Assembly (NCBI GenBank): GCA_016861025.1
Contig: BOKO01000010.1
Coordinates: forward strand, 118,928 to 182,927
DNA length: 64,000 bases
Origin: Chloroflexota bacterium
GTDB taxonomy: Bacteria; Chloroflexota; Anaerolineae; Caldilineales; Caldilineaceae
Reading direction: 5' to 3'
In this document: positions 38,595-48,347 of the stretch, piece after piece
Layout: each line of letters begins with the position of its first letter
How positions within the stretch are numbered: the stretch's first letter is position 1
Notes under the pieces: generated by a model
The model's input: the letters and a program-made list of their open reading frames with translations, nothing else
The model's database searches: none
Told to the model about the DNA's origin: nothing
Translations under genes and position numbers: made by a program

Positions 38595-40720
38595 AGCCGT
38601 GTGCTTTCCGAAAGCAGGATCTGAATTTCCTGCCAGACACCATCATCGTGGCGAAGTGTTATATGCGGAGCACTGAAGAAAATATCCAGAGGCTCTGAAA
38701 AATCCTGGCGTGTATTGACAAATTTTGCCGTCTTCGCTGGATGTTGGACACCATAGCTTGGCGAGACCCAATCATCCACAACGGTCATCGACCAGGAAGA
38801 GGACAGTACAGTACAGTTGCAGATGTCATTCCCTGACCAGGTAAGCGCCAATCCGTTTACGCCTGTAGCCGAAAGCGTTCCGACAGTCAGTGCACTAGAA
38901 AAATGCAAACTAAAGAAACAGGGTACTGCCGCCGTTCCTGAAACAATATCCCGAAGAACAACTATGGCAGGGTTCTTCCAATGGATTATAATACGGCGGT
39001 GGATAACTGTTACATTATTCTTGATGCTTACTCTCTCCAAAACAAGCTGATCGAACTGTCGATTGGTATTCCACGCGATTTCCCGGACAGTATACAAGCG
39101 TTGAAAGCTGAACAAGTTCTGTGGAGGGTAACTGGGCGCAAAACCAGGCAGCTCGATACACAGCGTGTTATGACGCGCCATGCTGCGGTATTGTTCTCTG
39201 GCGCTCCAATCCGCAGTATACACGTAGGTCCCTGGGTCAACCACAATGGCATAGCCGTTCATCCACAACTCAAACCCAAGTGGGTTGTAATGGTTGTGCG
39301 CACCTACTCCACCTAAGCCAATCTCCCCTCTCTCAACGAGTAGATGCACCTCATCTGTCCGCAACACATAGAAACCGGAATGCTCGAAACGCTGTGACGC
39401 CAATGGTCGCCGCTCGTGTGGCTGTTGTATTGGTGTAACGCGTTCCGGCATCAGCCAGATTGCTTCTTCCAGTTCAGCGCCAGCGGCGCACAGGAAGTCC
39501 TCCCGGTCAAAGAGATATCCTCCGATTGCCAGCAAATAGCGAAAATCATTCCATTCTCGTTCTGGCTCATGCCATGCTTTGAGACGATGAAGACGACCGT
39601 TATCACTGTCACCGATCAGGGGCGCCGTGCCATCAGGCCGGATGATCACCATGATGAACTCCACCATCATCTCTAGCCGTTTCATGTATTCAGGGCTAAA
39701 GTCATGATCGTTGTATCGAGCCAAGAGCGTGGCAGACAAGAACATCTCCAGTACCAGGCGATGATAACTGGTGGATGCCTCAAAATCAACACCGTCCGGA
39801 TAGACCTGTTTGAACATCTCTGTTTCGATCTCGTTCAGAGCAAACTCACGCCACTTACCAGCTTCTTTGAATTCTGGGCAGAGAATCCCCAAATAGATCA
39901 GTCCCACCAAATTTGATAGGTAATGGTTGCCTGTAATACCACTGCGATTCTCCAGGTTGTGATAGATATGTCTTCCGTGTGTCAGCAGACTTCTCTTGAA
40001 CTTGCAAATAAACTGTTCTGGCAAACTCTTCGATTCCTTGAAAAATTGATACCCCCACAGCCAGTTTACCGCCCGAATCGCAACGTCCATTGTGGAGGCC
40101 CAATTGACACCCCACGGCCAGGGATTGCAGTCAATCCAATCTTGCACCTGAGCAACAAACTCAAGCGCGTATTTTTCGTTGTCGGTGATCCAGTATGCTT
40201 GCCCCAACCGAACTAGGTGTTGGCACCGGCTTAACTCCCATGGAAACTTAATATCGTGACCACCAGGGAAAGGGGCGGGGTAAAAACGTTTATGGTATCG
40301 GCGTTGATCCCATCGGTATCCTGAGATGATGTCTGCGTGCCAGTCGATGACCTGGCCGAGGTACATATTCCCAGAACCAAGCAACCCCCAAATGTGCGAA
40401 CGATAGAAATCGGACTCGGCGATGATGGTCTCTGCCGCCGAAGGATTTACCTGGGCAAGCAACGCGTAAATCAGCGATTGATCGGTTCTATGGTGAAAGA
40501 ACTGAAAATCGAGACCTTTGGGTGAGAGTATTTGCATGCGGCTGCTAACGCCATCAGGCTTGAGGTAGCACCAAAATCTAGAGATGCGTTCTTGCCAGCG
40601 CCATCGCGCTTCCTCCAGCGAAATTCTGGTTTCACGCACTACGCGACCAAGAATTCGCGCTGGAAGCGCAAAAGGGACGTACAGGTTTGATGACATTGAC
40701 TTGCCAGCCGTCCTTGCCAT
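38591..40720 (-). CDS. Heparinase II/III-like polysaccharide lyase
   Basis: 709 residues. The N-terminal (alpha/alpha) toroid begins near WQERISRFWCYLKPDG and includes LENRSGITGNHYLSNLVGLI, DFEASTSYHRLVLEMFLSA and LIGDSDNGRLHR. The heparinase II/III beta-sandwich has GGVGAHNHYNPLGFELWMNG, VVDPGTYVYT and ARHNTLCIE. The conserved His and Tyr catalytic region is present. No clear signal peptide is visible, which is common in these operon-encoded lyases. Likely edits or degrades the uronic-acid-containing product. An alternative ATG at 40696 exists. Confidence 0.85.
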   Translation of the reverse strand: MARTAGKSMSSNLYVPFALPARILGRVVRETRISLEEARWRWQERISRFWCYLKPDGVSSRMQILSPKGLDFQFFHHRTDQSLIYALLAQVNPSAAETIIAESDFYRSHIWGLLGSGNMYLGQVIDWHADIISGYRWDQRRYHKRFYPAPFPGGHDIKFPWELSRCQHLVRLGQAYWITDNEKYALEFVAQVQDWIDCNPWPWGVNWASTMDVAIRAVNWLWGYQFFKESKSLPEQFICKFKRSLLTHGRHIYHNLENRSGITGNHYLSNLVGLIYLGILCPEFKEAGKWREFALNEIETEMFKQVYPDGVDFEASTSYHRLVLEMFLSATLLARYNDHDFSPEYMKRLEMMVEFIMVIIRPDGTAPLIGDSDNGRLHRLKAWHEPEREWNDFRYLLAIGGYLFDREDFLCAAGAELEEAIWLMPERVTPIQQPHERRPLASQRFEHSGFYVLRTDEVHLLVERGEIGLGGVGAHNHYNPLGFELWMNGYAIVVDPGTYVYTADWSAREQYRSMARHNTLCIELPGFAPSYPPQNLFSFQRLYTVREIAWNTNRQFDQLVLERVSIKNNVTVIHRRIIIHWKNPAIVVLRDIVSGTAAVPCFFSLHFSSALTVGTLSATGVNGLALTWSGNDICNCTVLSSSWSMTVVDDWVSPSYGVQHPAKTAKFVNTRQDFSEPLDIFFSAPHITLRHDDGVWQEIQILLSESTRL

Positions 40721-40725
40721 GCTGG

Positions 40726-42222
40726 TTATTTTCGTTCCGCAGATAGAAGCTGCAACGGCAATCTTGCGCGCAGTTGTTGGATGAACTGCTTAGCAACCGA
40801 AAGCTCGTCTTCGTGCCAGAAATTTACCAGGAACGGACTACAGAAAAACAACAAGAGCAAGAGCGCCTTCAAGGCGATCACTGCAAAAGCGCCAAAGCTA
40901 GACGGGATCAAGTTGCTGACACCAACTGCAATCGGAAGCATTATCGTCAGATAAAGTACACGTTTCCACTCATAATTGACTTTGATAAAGCGCCTGCTAA
41001 ACAACAGGGTTGCAGTCACGCCAGCGACATATCCGATGATAGATCCGACGGCAACACCTAACGCGCCCCATTTAGGCGCAAGCTGCACCCAGAGCAAGAT
41101 ACATATCAGAGTCTCGATAACGAGTGCAATGCTCCAATAGATTGTTCTGCGTCTCAAGATAATGCCAACATTCAGTGTGTTCTGGGCCACAAACAGGATA
41201 TGACCGCAAATGAGTAGCCAGACCAACTGCGCTGCAGGAGCATACGCCTCGCTAGCAACTAGGCCGACAATTTCCGGTGCATATACGCTCAGGAGCATTC
41301 CCAGTCCTATAGATACATAGAGCGCGTATACAAGCATGTTGGCGTAAAAACGCAGTGCGTATTGCTTTTTTTCAACACTGAACATCATTGGAGGCCAGAT
41401 CAACTGAAACGGGGTAATGACCAGAATTGCAAAAATGGATGCTATCCGAATGGCAAGATTGAAGGTGCCGGCTTCTGCTAACCCTTCGGTGTGCTGGACA
41501 AAGAACAGACTTCCCGATGTAAGAATCAGGTAGAATACAGAACCTGGCACCAGGGGAATGCCGTACGTGAGCAGCTTGTGCACTTCTCCCTGGAGCAACG
41601 TAAGCTCCACATCGCCGCGTATCGTATAGAGCAGCAGCAGATTGATAGCCAATGTCGCTGTGAATTGACCTATCAGAATGCCCATAATCTCCATATGGGC
41701 GATGGCGACTAACATAACGATGAAGATGATCTGGAGAGTCGCTGCCGCAATATTGACGATAGCAAATCGGCCGAACTGCCGATTTGCGCGATAAACAGCA
41801 AGCGGAACGGCGCTCACCAATGTGATTGCGCCCGTGTATAGTGCAAGCTGAAAATAGCGCCCGGTTTCGGGCAGAGTGAATATTCTCTTGGCGATAACCG
41901 ATTCGGACGCCACCGTTGCCAATGCCACCAACCCCGTACCCGCCAGGAGTGCAACTATCAGTGCAGTGCCAACAAGCTTGCGTTTGTCCGAACTCTCTTC
42001 GTAGTCAAAGTAGGATCTGAATATGGCGGTGTTCATTCCCATGCCAAAGATAGCGACAGCAATGGACACCGCCAAGTTGATGAGACCTAGAAGGCCGAAC
42101 TCCTCGACACTTAAGTAGCGAGTATATAGTGGGATAAGCAGAAAACCGACAGCAGTGACGAGACTGGAGCTAATGCCTAAAGCCAGCGCTCCCTTGATAG
42201 TTTCTACAAATGATGAACGCAT
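40726..42222 (-). CDS. Oligosaccharide flippase (Wzx)
   Basis: 498 residues with about fourteen hydrophobic helices in the polysaccharide-transport MATE/MOP pattern. It starts GALALGISSSLVTAVGFLLI then YTRYLSVEEFGLLGLINLAV. It moves undecaprenyl-linked repeat units across the membrane. The gap to the methyltransferase gene upstream is 15 nt and to the lyase gene downstream 5 nt. Confidence 0.88.
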   Translation of the reverse strand: MRSSFVETIKGALALGISSSLVTAVGFLLIPLYTRYLSVEEFGLLGLINLAVSIAVAIFGMGMNTAIFRSYFDYEESSDKRKLVGTALIVALLAGTGLVALATVASESVIAKRIFTLPETGRYFQLALYTGAITLVSAVPLAVYRANRQFGRFAIVNIAAATLQIIFIVMLVAIAHMEIMGILIGQFTATLAINLLLLYTIRGDVELTLLQGEVHKLLTYGIPLVPGSVFYLILTSGSLFFVQHTEGLAEAGTFNLAIRIASIFAILVITPFQLIWPPMMFSVEKKQYALRFYANMLVYALYVSIGLGMLLSVYAPEIVGLVASEAYAPAAQLVWLLICGHILFVAQNTLNVGIILRRRTIYWSIALVIETLICILLWVQLAPKWGALGVAVGSIIGYVAGVTATLLFSRRFIKVNYEWKRVLYLTIMLPIAVGVSNLIPSSFGAFAVIALKALLLLLFFCSPFLVNFWHEDELSVAKQFIQQLRARLPLQLLSAERK

Positions 42223-42237
42223 TTGGGACGATAATTA

Positions 42238-43029
42238 CTAGATTGGACGAAATACAAACATCCAGCTGGATGCAAGCCAATACGGTATTTTTTTTGCGAT
42301 CCGTACGTTCCAATTTACCAGTTGCTGGTTGCCACCGATCAACCGGTCCGATATCGGACCAGAGAGAAATCGCCGATTCTCTTGCTTTTCGATTCTGAAT
42401 CCAGCCTGTCTGGCTAGTTTTCGTATCGCACCCATCGTGTAGAACTGTACATGCCTACATTCGTAATTCAGGGAATCAATCATGCCGACGCCGTCATTCA
42501 CTTTTGATGTCTTTGCATCCTCACCCATTGCCACTTGCCGCCGCAACAGCGATTTCATCTTTAGATAGGCAGAAACAAGTCGCTCTTCATTTTCTTTTGG
42601 CCCCCAGCCGTTTGGGACGGTCACCAAACACAGACCATTTGGTCGAATCAACTTGCGCAATGTGCTTAGCAGACTTTCGGGCTGTGTCAAATGCTCGAGT
42701 ACTTCCGAACAGATGATGACATCAAAGTTCCTACCTGAAGTCAGTACATCTTCAGCAGTTGCCAGCTCAAATTGCAGCGAGGGGATGTCATAGCGGCTAC
42801 GCGCCAGCGCAATTGAGGGTTCGTGCGTGTCTATTCCCAAGACCTGTGCGCCGAGACGAGCAACCCACACAGTCACCAGGTCCCCAGTCCCACAGCCGAC
42901 ATCCAGGACATCTGCTGGGCGTCCGAGTTGGGTCTGAAACTGCTCGAGCTGCGTAATCATAAAACGAGCACGGTTACGGAACCCGTACGTTGTCTCAGGA
43001 ACAGATGTGAGATCCAATTCGTTGTGCAT
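42238..43029 (-). CDS. Class I SAM-dependent methyltransferase
   Basis: 263 residues. Motif I VLDVGCGTGDLVTVW is at about residues 40-54, then LGIDTHEPSIALAR, FDVIICSEVLEHLTQPES and GLCLVTVPNGWG, all as in Methyltransf_11/UbiE-like enzymes. Context suggests methylation of a sugar in the repeat unit. It sits 3 nt after the acetyltransferase gene. Confidence 0.87.
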   Translation of the reverse strand: MHNELDLTSVPETTYGFRNRARFMITQLEQFQTQLGRPADVLDVGCGTGDLVTVWVARLGAQVLGIDTHEPSIALARSRYDIPSLQFELATAEDVLTSGRNFDVIICSEVLEHLTQPESLLSTLRKLIRPNGLCLVTVPNGWGPKENEERLVSAYLKMKSLLRRQVAMGEDAKTSKVNDGVGMIDSLNYECRHVQFYTMGAIRKLARQAGFRIEKQENRRFLSGPISDRLIGGNQQLVNWNVRIAKKIPYWLASSWMFVFRPI

Positions 43030-43032
43030 AGT

Positions 43033-43548
43033 TCAGTCTCTTATGCGAATCAATCGTGCAGGGACTCCACCGACAATTGCATAGGGCGGCACGTCGTCAG
43101 TCACAACAGCCCCTGCGGCAACAACACAGCCCTCTCCCAAAGTAACCCCGGGAAGAATCACTGTATTGGCTGCAATCCAAACATCATCCTTGATCGTCAC
43201 TTGTTCACGAATATGCCCGGCACCGAAGACGCTTCTGCGGTCATTGGGGATGACATGATTCGCTGTGATAATTTTGCTGCCATGCCCTATCAAGACACGG
43301 TTACCAATATTAAGCCCGCCCTCGGGCCGCAGCAATACGTCGTAGCCCACTGCGACATTGCTACCAAACGAAATGTTTCGCAACGGCGAAATGCGAACAC
43401 CTTGCCAAATCTGGATGTTGCGACCGGCAGCAATGCCGCTCAAGCGGAGGAAGTTTTCTTTGATAATGAATGATATTCGTGTAGATGGTAACAGCCACAA
43501 CAATATCGACGTAATTGGAGAAACCAGTTTCTGGAAAAGTCGTTTCAT
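43033..43548 (-). CDS. Sugar O-acetyltransferase (left-handed beta-helix)
   Basis: 171 residues of hexapeptide-repeat acyltransferase, WcaF/maltose-acetyltransferase type. GNRVLIGHGSKIITANHVIP carries the likely catalytic His. TIKDDVWIAANTVILPGVTL and VPPYAIVGGVPARLIR are the standard C-terminal coils. Probably acetylates a sugar in the glycan. Small gaps (33 nt and 3 nt) tie it to the operon. Confidence 0.87.
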   Translation of the reverse strand: MKRLFQKLVSPITSILLWLLPSTRISFIIKENFLRLSGIAAGRNIQIWQGVRISPLRNISFGSNVAVGYDVLLRPEGGLNIGNRVLIGHGSKIITANHVIPNDRRSVFGAGHIREQVTIKDDVWIAANTVILPGVTLGEGCVVAAGAVVTDDVPPYAIVGGVPARLIRIRD

Positions 43549-43581
43549 AAATACATTTTGCCGGGCAAAAGTAGGGTTTGC

Positions 43582-45723
43582 TTATGAAGTTCTTGTAGAT
43601 AACTGAACTGCCTCGAAAGTAAGCGACGAAGTCTCCGCCAGTTCTTCCAGAGATTGGTAGATGCGGGCATCTACAAACCGTTGTGAAAAGACGGATAACG
43701 CATCAAGGTGCCCTTTGTCCTGTATAGATGCACTCCATCCAGGTAGTTTTATCCCAGTCATTTCGAGCGATACGTAGTCGTTGAGCAATAGAACCTTGCC
43801 ATCGACGTATATTTCCATATATTCCTTTGGCAAATCTGATGCACCCAGGGAAGTATAAAATAGACTTGCCACTGAGCCGTCACTGTATCGTAACGTGATT
43901 AACATGTTATCGCTAGCAAGAACATGCTCGGACTTTGGTGCTAGAGCAGTTGCTGTCATTTCTTCCACACGGGTGCCTATCAGGTATTGAAACAGGTCGA
44001 TGATATGACAAGCCTCACCAATGATACGCCCGCCACCTTCCTCTGTCTGCGTCCAGTGCGTTGGAGGAAGATAGCCTGCATTCATGCGATACAGGATCAT
44101 TAGGGGATTCTGCCTCTCCTTGACGATCTCCTTGATGCGGCGCGCTGCAGGAGAGTAACGCCGATTGTATCCAACCATGAAGGGGACGCCGGTCTCTTTG
44201 AGCACTTCCACTAATTGATCCAGTTCTTCCTGGTTCAACGCCATCGGTTTCTCAAGAAAGATTGCCTTGCCCGCCTTTGCAGCTAATATAGCTTGCTGTG
44301 CATGCAGGTTGTGACGAGTGCAGATCATGACAGCGTCAACGTCAGGGTCGTTCAACACATCCTGGTAATTCGTGCTGGCATAAGCAGCGCCAAATTGTTC
44401 TGCGGTCGACTTGGCATTCGTTCCGGTGCCGCTGACGATCGCCCGAATTGAGTACAGATCAGATAACTTCTGCAGGTTCGGCAGGTGCACCGCTTTGGCG
44501 AAGCTACCTGCACCGACAACAGCGATGCGAATCTTGCCAATCGTTGAACGGGAAGTCAGTGAAACTCTGGTCTGCATCTTTTCAGCAAACTGAGCACTAT
44601 CACTGGATACTGGATAGCGCAGAATCACTCCCAACGGCTTATCGGATACATTTTGCAAATCTGAATATGCCTGCGGTGCTTCCTCTAGAGAATACTCTCG
44701 CTCCAGAATTTTATCCAGACGGAGTTTGCCTGCAGCAACCAAGCGCAGGTACTCCTGCATATTGCGGTTTTCAGTCCAACGCACGTAGCTATATGGATAG
44801 TCTAGTCCCTGCTTTTCATATCGTTCGTCATAGCGTCCTGGACCGTAAGATGTAGAGATCAGAAAGTCGATTTCCTTCTCATAAAAGGGGGAGCGCTTCA
44901 ACCCTAGACCTACAGCACCGACGACGACGACCCTCCCCTTCTTTCGTGTGATTTCCATCGCCTGCTGTACGATCTCATCGCTATTGGATGCAGCAGTGAT
45001 AATCGTTGCATCCGCTCCATAACCAGCAGTCAAATGCAGTGTCTCGTTTATTATTGCAACTTCAGATGGGTTGAGCGCTGCATCAGCCCCGAGCGTTTTG
45101 GCTAGAGCTACACGCCGTGCATCCACATCAATGCCGATTACCCGACAGCCAGCCGCCTTGAGAATTTGCGTAGTCAATTGTCCGAGAAGACCAAGGCCAA
45201 TGACAACAACAATCTCTCCCAAACGCGGTTCGGCCCGGCGCACACCCTGAAGGGCAATTGCGCCCAACGTCACCGACGCTGCGCTACGCAGGTCGCATCC
45301 ATCAGGGATTTTCACGACCAAATTGCGCGGAACCAAAACCATTTCTGCATGATTCGCAATACCCGCACCGGCGCAGGCAACTTGGTCACCAGGTTGAAAT
45401 TCAGTAACCCCTTCCCCAACTTGCGTTACAACTCCTGAACAAGAGTAGCCGAGCGGTGTCAATTGCCCAGTCTGACCCTGGACTTTAGCAATCGTCTTTT
45501 GGATTCCCTGTGAGCGGAGGTGCCCCAAAAGCTTCTTGATGCGGTCAGGCTGGTCGAGCACCTTGCTAATCAGAGATTGGTTGGCACTCTGCACGCTGCT
45601 AATCTCTGTTCCAGGACTAATGAGCGAGTAGGTGACTTCGACAAGTACATGGCCTTGGTCGAGCATCGGCGCAGGAACCTGCTCTACCATCACCTGACCA
45701 CGGCGTATCAAGACCTGTTTCAT
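43582..45723 (-). CDS. Bi-domain oxidoreductase (zinc-type ADH plus Gfo/Idh/MocA)
   Basis: 713 residues. Residues about 1-360 are a medium-chain dehydrogenase (VEVTYSLISPGTEIS, GDQVACAGAGIANHAEM, IVVVIGLGLLGQLTTQIL). Residues about 375-700 are a Gfo/Idh/MocA domain (IRIAVVGAGSFAKAVHLPNL, IFLEKPMALNQEEL, GEACHIIDLFQYLIG). This fusion is known from polysaccharide loci beside heparinase-type lyases, where it is thought to act on nucleotide-sugar uronates, though its reaction is not settled. The ATG at 45723 gives an ATGA overlap with wecB. Confidence 0.85.
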   Translation of the reverse strand: MKQVLIRRGQVMVEQVPAPMLDQGHVLVEVTYSLISPGTEISSVQSANQSLISKVLDQPDRIKKLLGHLRSQGIQKTIAKVQGQTGQLTPLGYSCSGVVTQVGEGVTEFQPGDQVACAGAGIANHAEMVLVPRNLVVKIPDGCDLRSAASVTLGAIALQGVRRAEPRLGEIVVVIGLGLLGQLTTQILKAAGCRVIGIDVDARRVALAKTLGADAALNPSEVAIINETLHLTAGYGADATIITAASNSDEIVQQAMEITRKKGRVVVVGAVGLGLKRSPFYEKEIDFLISTSYGPGRYDERYEKQGLDYPYSYVRWTENRNMQEYLRLVAAGKLRLDKILEREYSLEEAPQAYSDLQNVSDKPLGVILRYPVSSDSAQFAEKMQTRVSLTSRSTIGKIRIAVVGAGSFAKAVHLPNLQKLSDLYSIRAIVSGTGTNAKSTAEQFGAAYASTNYQDVLNDPDVDAVMICTRHNLHAQQAILAAKAGKAIFLEKPMALNQEELDQLVEVLKETGVPFMVGYNRRYSPAARRIKEIVKERQNPLMILYRMNAGYLPPTHWTQTEEGGGRIIGEACHIIDLFQYLIGTRVEEMTATALAPKSEHVLASDNMLITLRYSDGSVASLFYTSLGASDLPKEYMEIYVDGKVLLLNDYVSLEMTGIKLPGWSASIQDKGHLDALSVFSQRFVDARIYQSLEELAETSSLTFEAVQLSTRTS

Positions 45724-46817
45724 GTTGACATCTCGCGTAGAACGTTCACGATACGTCGTGCTGCAAAGCCGTCCCATAGCTCAGGGCGAACCAGCACAGA
45801 TCGGTGCTGGTCAAGCATGATTGCTGACTGCGCCGAAGCAACGATTGCCTCCCTGTTATTGCTAACAAGTTGATTCGTCCCGACTGTCAACGTGATTGGG
45901 CGTTCGGTGTTTGGTCGAACTGTTAAACATGGAACCCCTAAATAGGTTGTTTCCTCTTGCACACCCCCGGAGTCAGTCAACACAAGCGATGCGTTTGCTT
46001 CAAGCGCCAGGAAATCAAGGTATCCGAGAGGCTCGGTTAACATCACATTTTTGTCAGCCATATTGATTCCAAGAGAGGCAATTCGCTGACGCGTACGCGG
46101 ATGCACCGGGAAAACTACTTGAGTGGCCAGGCCGATTTCCAGCAATGCATGGATCATTTCGCTCAAAACAAACGGATCGTCAACATTCGAGGGACGGTGC
46201 AGGGTGACCAGAACATAATTTTCCAATCCAAGCTGACTGCGGATCGAAGCCCATCGAACTTGAGCTGATGGTAACAAACGCACAAGAGTATCAATCATTG
46301 TATTGCCAACAAAGTGAACCTTTGAATCCGCAATTCCCTCACGGCGCAAGTTCACGTTTCCACTTGGTTCAGTTGTAAACAGGAGGTCAGAGAGGTGATC
46401 GGTCAAAATCCGGTTGATCTCTTCAGGCATATCGCGATCAAAAGAGCGTAGACCTGCTTCAACATGCGCAACCTTAACACCCAATTTGCTTGCTACTAGT
46501 GCACAAGCAAGCGTTGAATTCACATCACCTGGAACGACAAGCCAGTCTGGTCGGTATTCCAGTAGTATTGGCTCGAATCGCTGCATAATCTGTGCAGTTT
46601 GCTGTGCATGAGAGCCGGAACCAACCTCCAAATTGACTGCCGGTCTCGGCATTCCCAGTTCTTCGAAGAATACCGCCGACATATTAGCATCGTAGTGCTG
46701 ACCAGTGTGAACCAGGTACTGCTCAAAGTCATCAGGGAAATTGACCATTTCATCCATGATGGGGGCAATTTTCATGAAGTTTGGTCGCGCCCCCACCACA
46801 TACATGATTCGCTTCAA
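45720..46817 (-). CDS. wecB: UDP-N-acetylglucosamine 2-epimerase (non-hydrolysing)
   Basis: 365 residues converting UDP-GlcNAc to UDP-ManNAc. MYVVGARPNFMKIAPIMDEM opens the enzyme. HTGQHYDANMSAVFFEELGM, AHVEAGLRSFDRDMPEEINR and LTDSGGVQEETTYLGVPCL are family signatures. First gene of the long polysaccharide operon. A 233-bp spacer with no gene lies upstream and probably holds the promoter. The missing ManNAc dehydrogenase (WecC) may be replaced by the bi-domain enzyme next to it. Confidence 0.93.
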   Translation of the reverse strand: MKRIMYVVGARPNFMKIAPIMDEMVNFPDDFEQYLVHTGQHYDANMSAVFFEELGMPRPAVNLEVGSGSHAQQTAQIMQRFEPILLEYRPDWLVVPGDVNSTLACALVASKLGVKVAHVEAGLRSFDRDMPEEINRILTDHLSDLLFTTEPSGNVNLRREGIADSKVHFVGNTMIDTLVRLLPSAQVRWASIRSQLGLENYVLVTLHRPSNVDDPFVLSEMIHALLEIGLATQVVFPVHPRTRQRIASLGINMADKNVMLTEPLGYLDFLALEANASLVLTDSGGVQEETTYLGVPCLTVRPNTERPITLTVGTNQLVSNNREAIVASAQSAIMLDQHRSVLVRPELWDGFAARRIVNVLREMST

Positions 46818-47050
46818 CCGTCACTCCCACTCAATTTGACATTCACTTACCGATCTGCCGGCAGAATCATCCCGCGGATATCTCCTACAACGCTAAGAAT
46901 GTCCTAAAGCAGTCACTGAACTAAAGACGTTCCGGAAAAGATCCGTGACGCATGAACGGGTAGTTCGCCAGAGTAAAAGCACGGAATCTATTTAGGACTG
47001 TAAATAGCAGCTTATGAAACTGCGTAATAGCGTCTCTATACAAGGGTACT

Positions 47051-47614
47051 TTAGTCAACTAATTGGGCATCGGTTTTCGTCACATCAAAACCATCAGGCC
47101 ATATGGTGGAGGAACTGTATCTTGCCTGAGCCAAATTGATGTTGTCCATGGTCGCACCAGTCAGGTCCGCACCACGCAGGTCAGCGCCTGACAGCGTAGC
47201 ATTTGTCAAATTCGCGTTTGCAAGGTCTGCGTCACGTAAGTCAGAATTAGAAAGATTTGCGCCAGTCAAGTCTGCGCTTACCAGTGCAGCATTTCGCAGA
47301 ATGACACCATTCATATTAGCACGCTGAAGGCGCGCACCATCCAAGACAGACCGGGTCAGGTTCGCGCGGGTCAAATTTGCCTCTAGCAAATTCGCTTTTG
47401 ACAGATCCGTCTCTGCAAGATAGATTTCAGTCAGATTGATTCTCGCCAGCCACAGCGGTCCCGGTTGGTTCATCAGCAGATAGAACTCCACCGGCAGCAG
47501 TCCCTGTTGGCTGGGTGCAGCGACGGCGGTGGTGGGCGTCAACAGCGGGCGCGCTAGCACGCCAAGCGCAAAGAACAGCAGTAAAGTGACGATCCAGAGT
47601 ACAGGGCGTTTCAT
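47051..47614 (-). CDS. Secreted or anchored pentapeptide-repeat protein
   Basis: 187 residues. A hydrophobic N-terminal helix (VLWIVTLLLFFALGVLARPL) is followed by a short Ala/Pro linker. Pentapeptide repeats of the A(D/N)LxX type (LSKANLLEANLTRANLTR, LSNSDLRDADLANANL) then make up the rest, about 60-175. These form a right-handed beta-helix. Function unknown; DNA-mimic roles are unlikely for an exported form. The frame opens further upstream, but the ATG at 47614 starts the signal-like helix. Confidence 0.8.
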   Translation of the reverse strand: MKRPVLWIVTLLLFFALGVLARPLLTPTTAVAAPSQQGLLPVEFYLLMNQPGPLWLARINLTEIYLAETDLSKANLLEANLTRANLTRSVLDGARLQRANMNGVILRNAALVSADLTGANLSNSDLRDADLANANLTNATLSGADLRGADLTGATMDNINLAQARYSSSTIWPDGFDVTKTDAQLVD

Positions 47615-47750
47615 GGGTCTTTTCCTTTCCATGCAATCAACAATCAAACATGATGCAACGGAGTGTAGTCCACCGCAGCACTGTCGCCGGCGTCGCTCTC
47701 GTGTCTGGCTCGCCAATCGATGGCGCCAGTGGGCAGTATTGCGTTTGCCG

Positions 47751-48009
47751 TTGACATGGCGGATAGGATAGCACGGGCAGAGGGGAAGGTTGAAATTGAG
47801 AACAGGGCATGTGGGCATTTTGGAGAACGTGGCGCCGGGCGACCGAGTTGTTTTGCGAGTCTAATTGTGAAGCCGCCAACCCTGATGTCAGGTGGGGAAA
47901 CGCAGAGAGACGCCCTTCAGCCTCTGCATGCTTGCCCCTGCACACCTCCGCCGCGCCTTTGCGTCGAGAACGCTTTTTCAAACAGCCTCTGTGCGACTCG
48001 GTCGCTCCA
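47751..48009. repeat. Decayed repeat block 1
   Basis: The stretch between the pentapeptide gene and a frameshifted gene has no intact gene. It holds TTGACATGGCGGATAGGAT at 47751-47769 (again at 48628-48646 with one change). It also holds a tract from about 47897 (CGCAGAGAGACGCCC... to ...TTCAAACAGCCTCTG) that matches a tract at 49800-49920 in order and wording but with many changes. Confidence 0.5.
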
Positions 48010-48278
48010 TTAGTCTTGGCGGTGATAGACCTGGCGCACCTCATCTGGTGTGGCAGCCAGCTCGATAGCGTCGCCGATGGTTTGCAGCAGCGCCACATCT
48101 TCGATCTGCGCAATCTCGTAGCCATTCCTGCGCAATTGCACCGAATCATTGCATCTCCTTCCGGCGTCACGGCCTCGATTGCTGTCCGCACATCCTCCGC
48201 AGTGACATTCCGACCAGCCAACGCCACGTAGCGAATCACCGCTTCGAGATAACGCAGTGCATGTTCTTGCTGGTGCAT
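48010..48278 (-). pseudogene. Frameshifted small gene of unknown function
   Basis: The ATG at 48278 reads MHQQEHALRYLEAVIRYVAL, then NVTAEDVRTAIEAVTPEGDA. Near 48140 the likely continuation changes frame to NGYEIAQIEDVALLQTIGDA and ends IELAATPDEVRQVYHRQD. One base change in length would join the two into a roughly 88-residue protein. A shorter, more decayed copy of its first half lies at 49480-49606, directly upstream of an mntA-like gene. This hints that the gene belonged to a toxin-antitoxin-type module. Confidence 0.5.
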
Positions 48279-48347
48279 AGTGTACCACACTTCAGGATCT
48301 CAGAACCTGTTTGAAGAGTCACCCAATTGAACGCAGAGGCGCAGATT

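Noticed and set aside
46818..47050. Possible tRNA or small RNA gene upstream of wecB
   Set aside because: No cloverleaf arms or T-loop sequence could be found by reading either strand.
47751..47769. Promoter-like TTGACA...TAGGAT motif
   Set aside because: Spacing between the two hexamers is only 7 bases, so it is not a sigma-70 promoter; treated as a small repeat.
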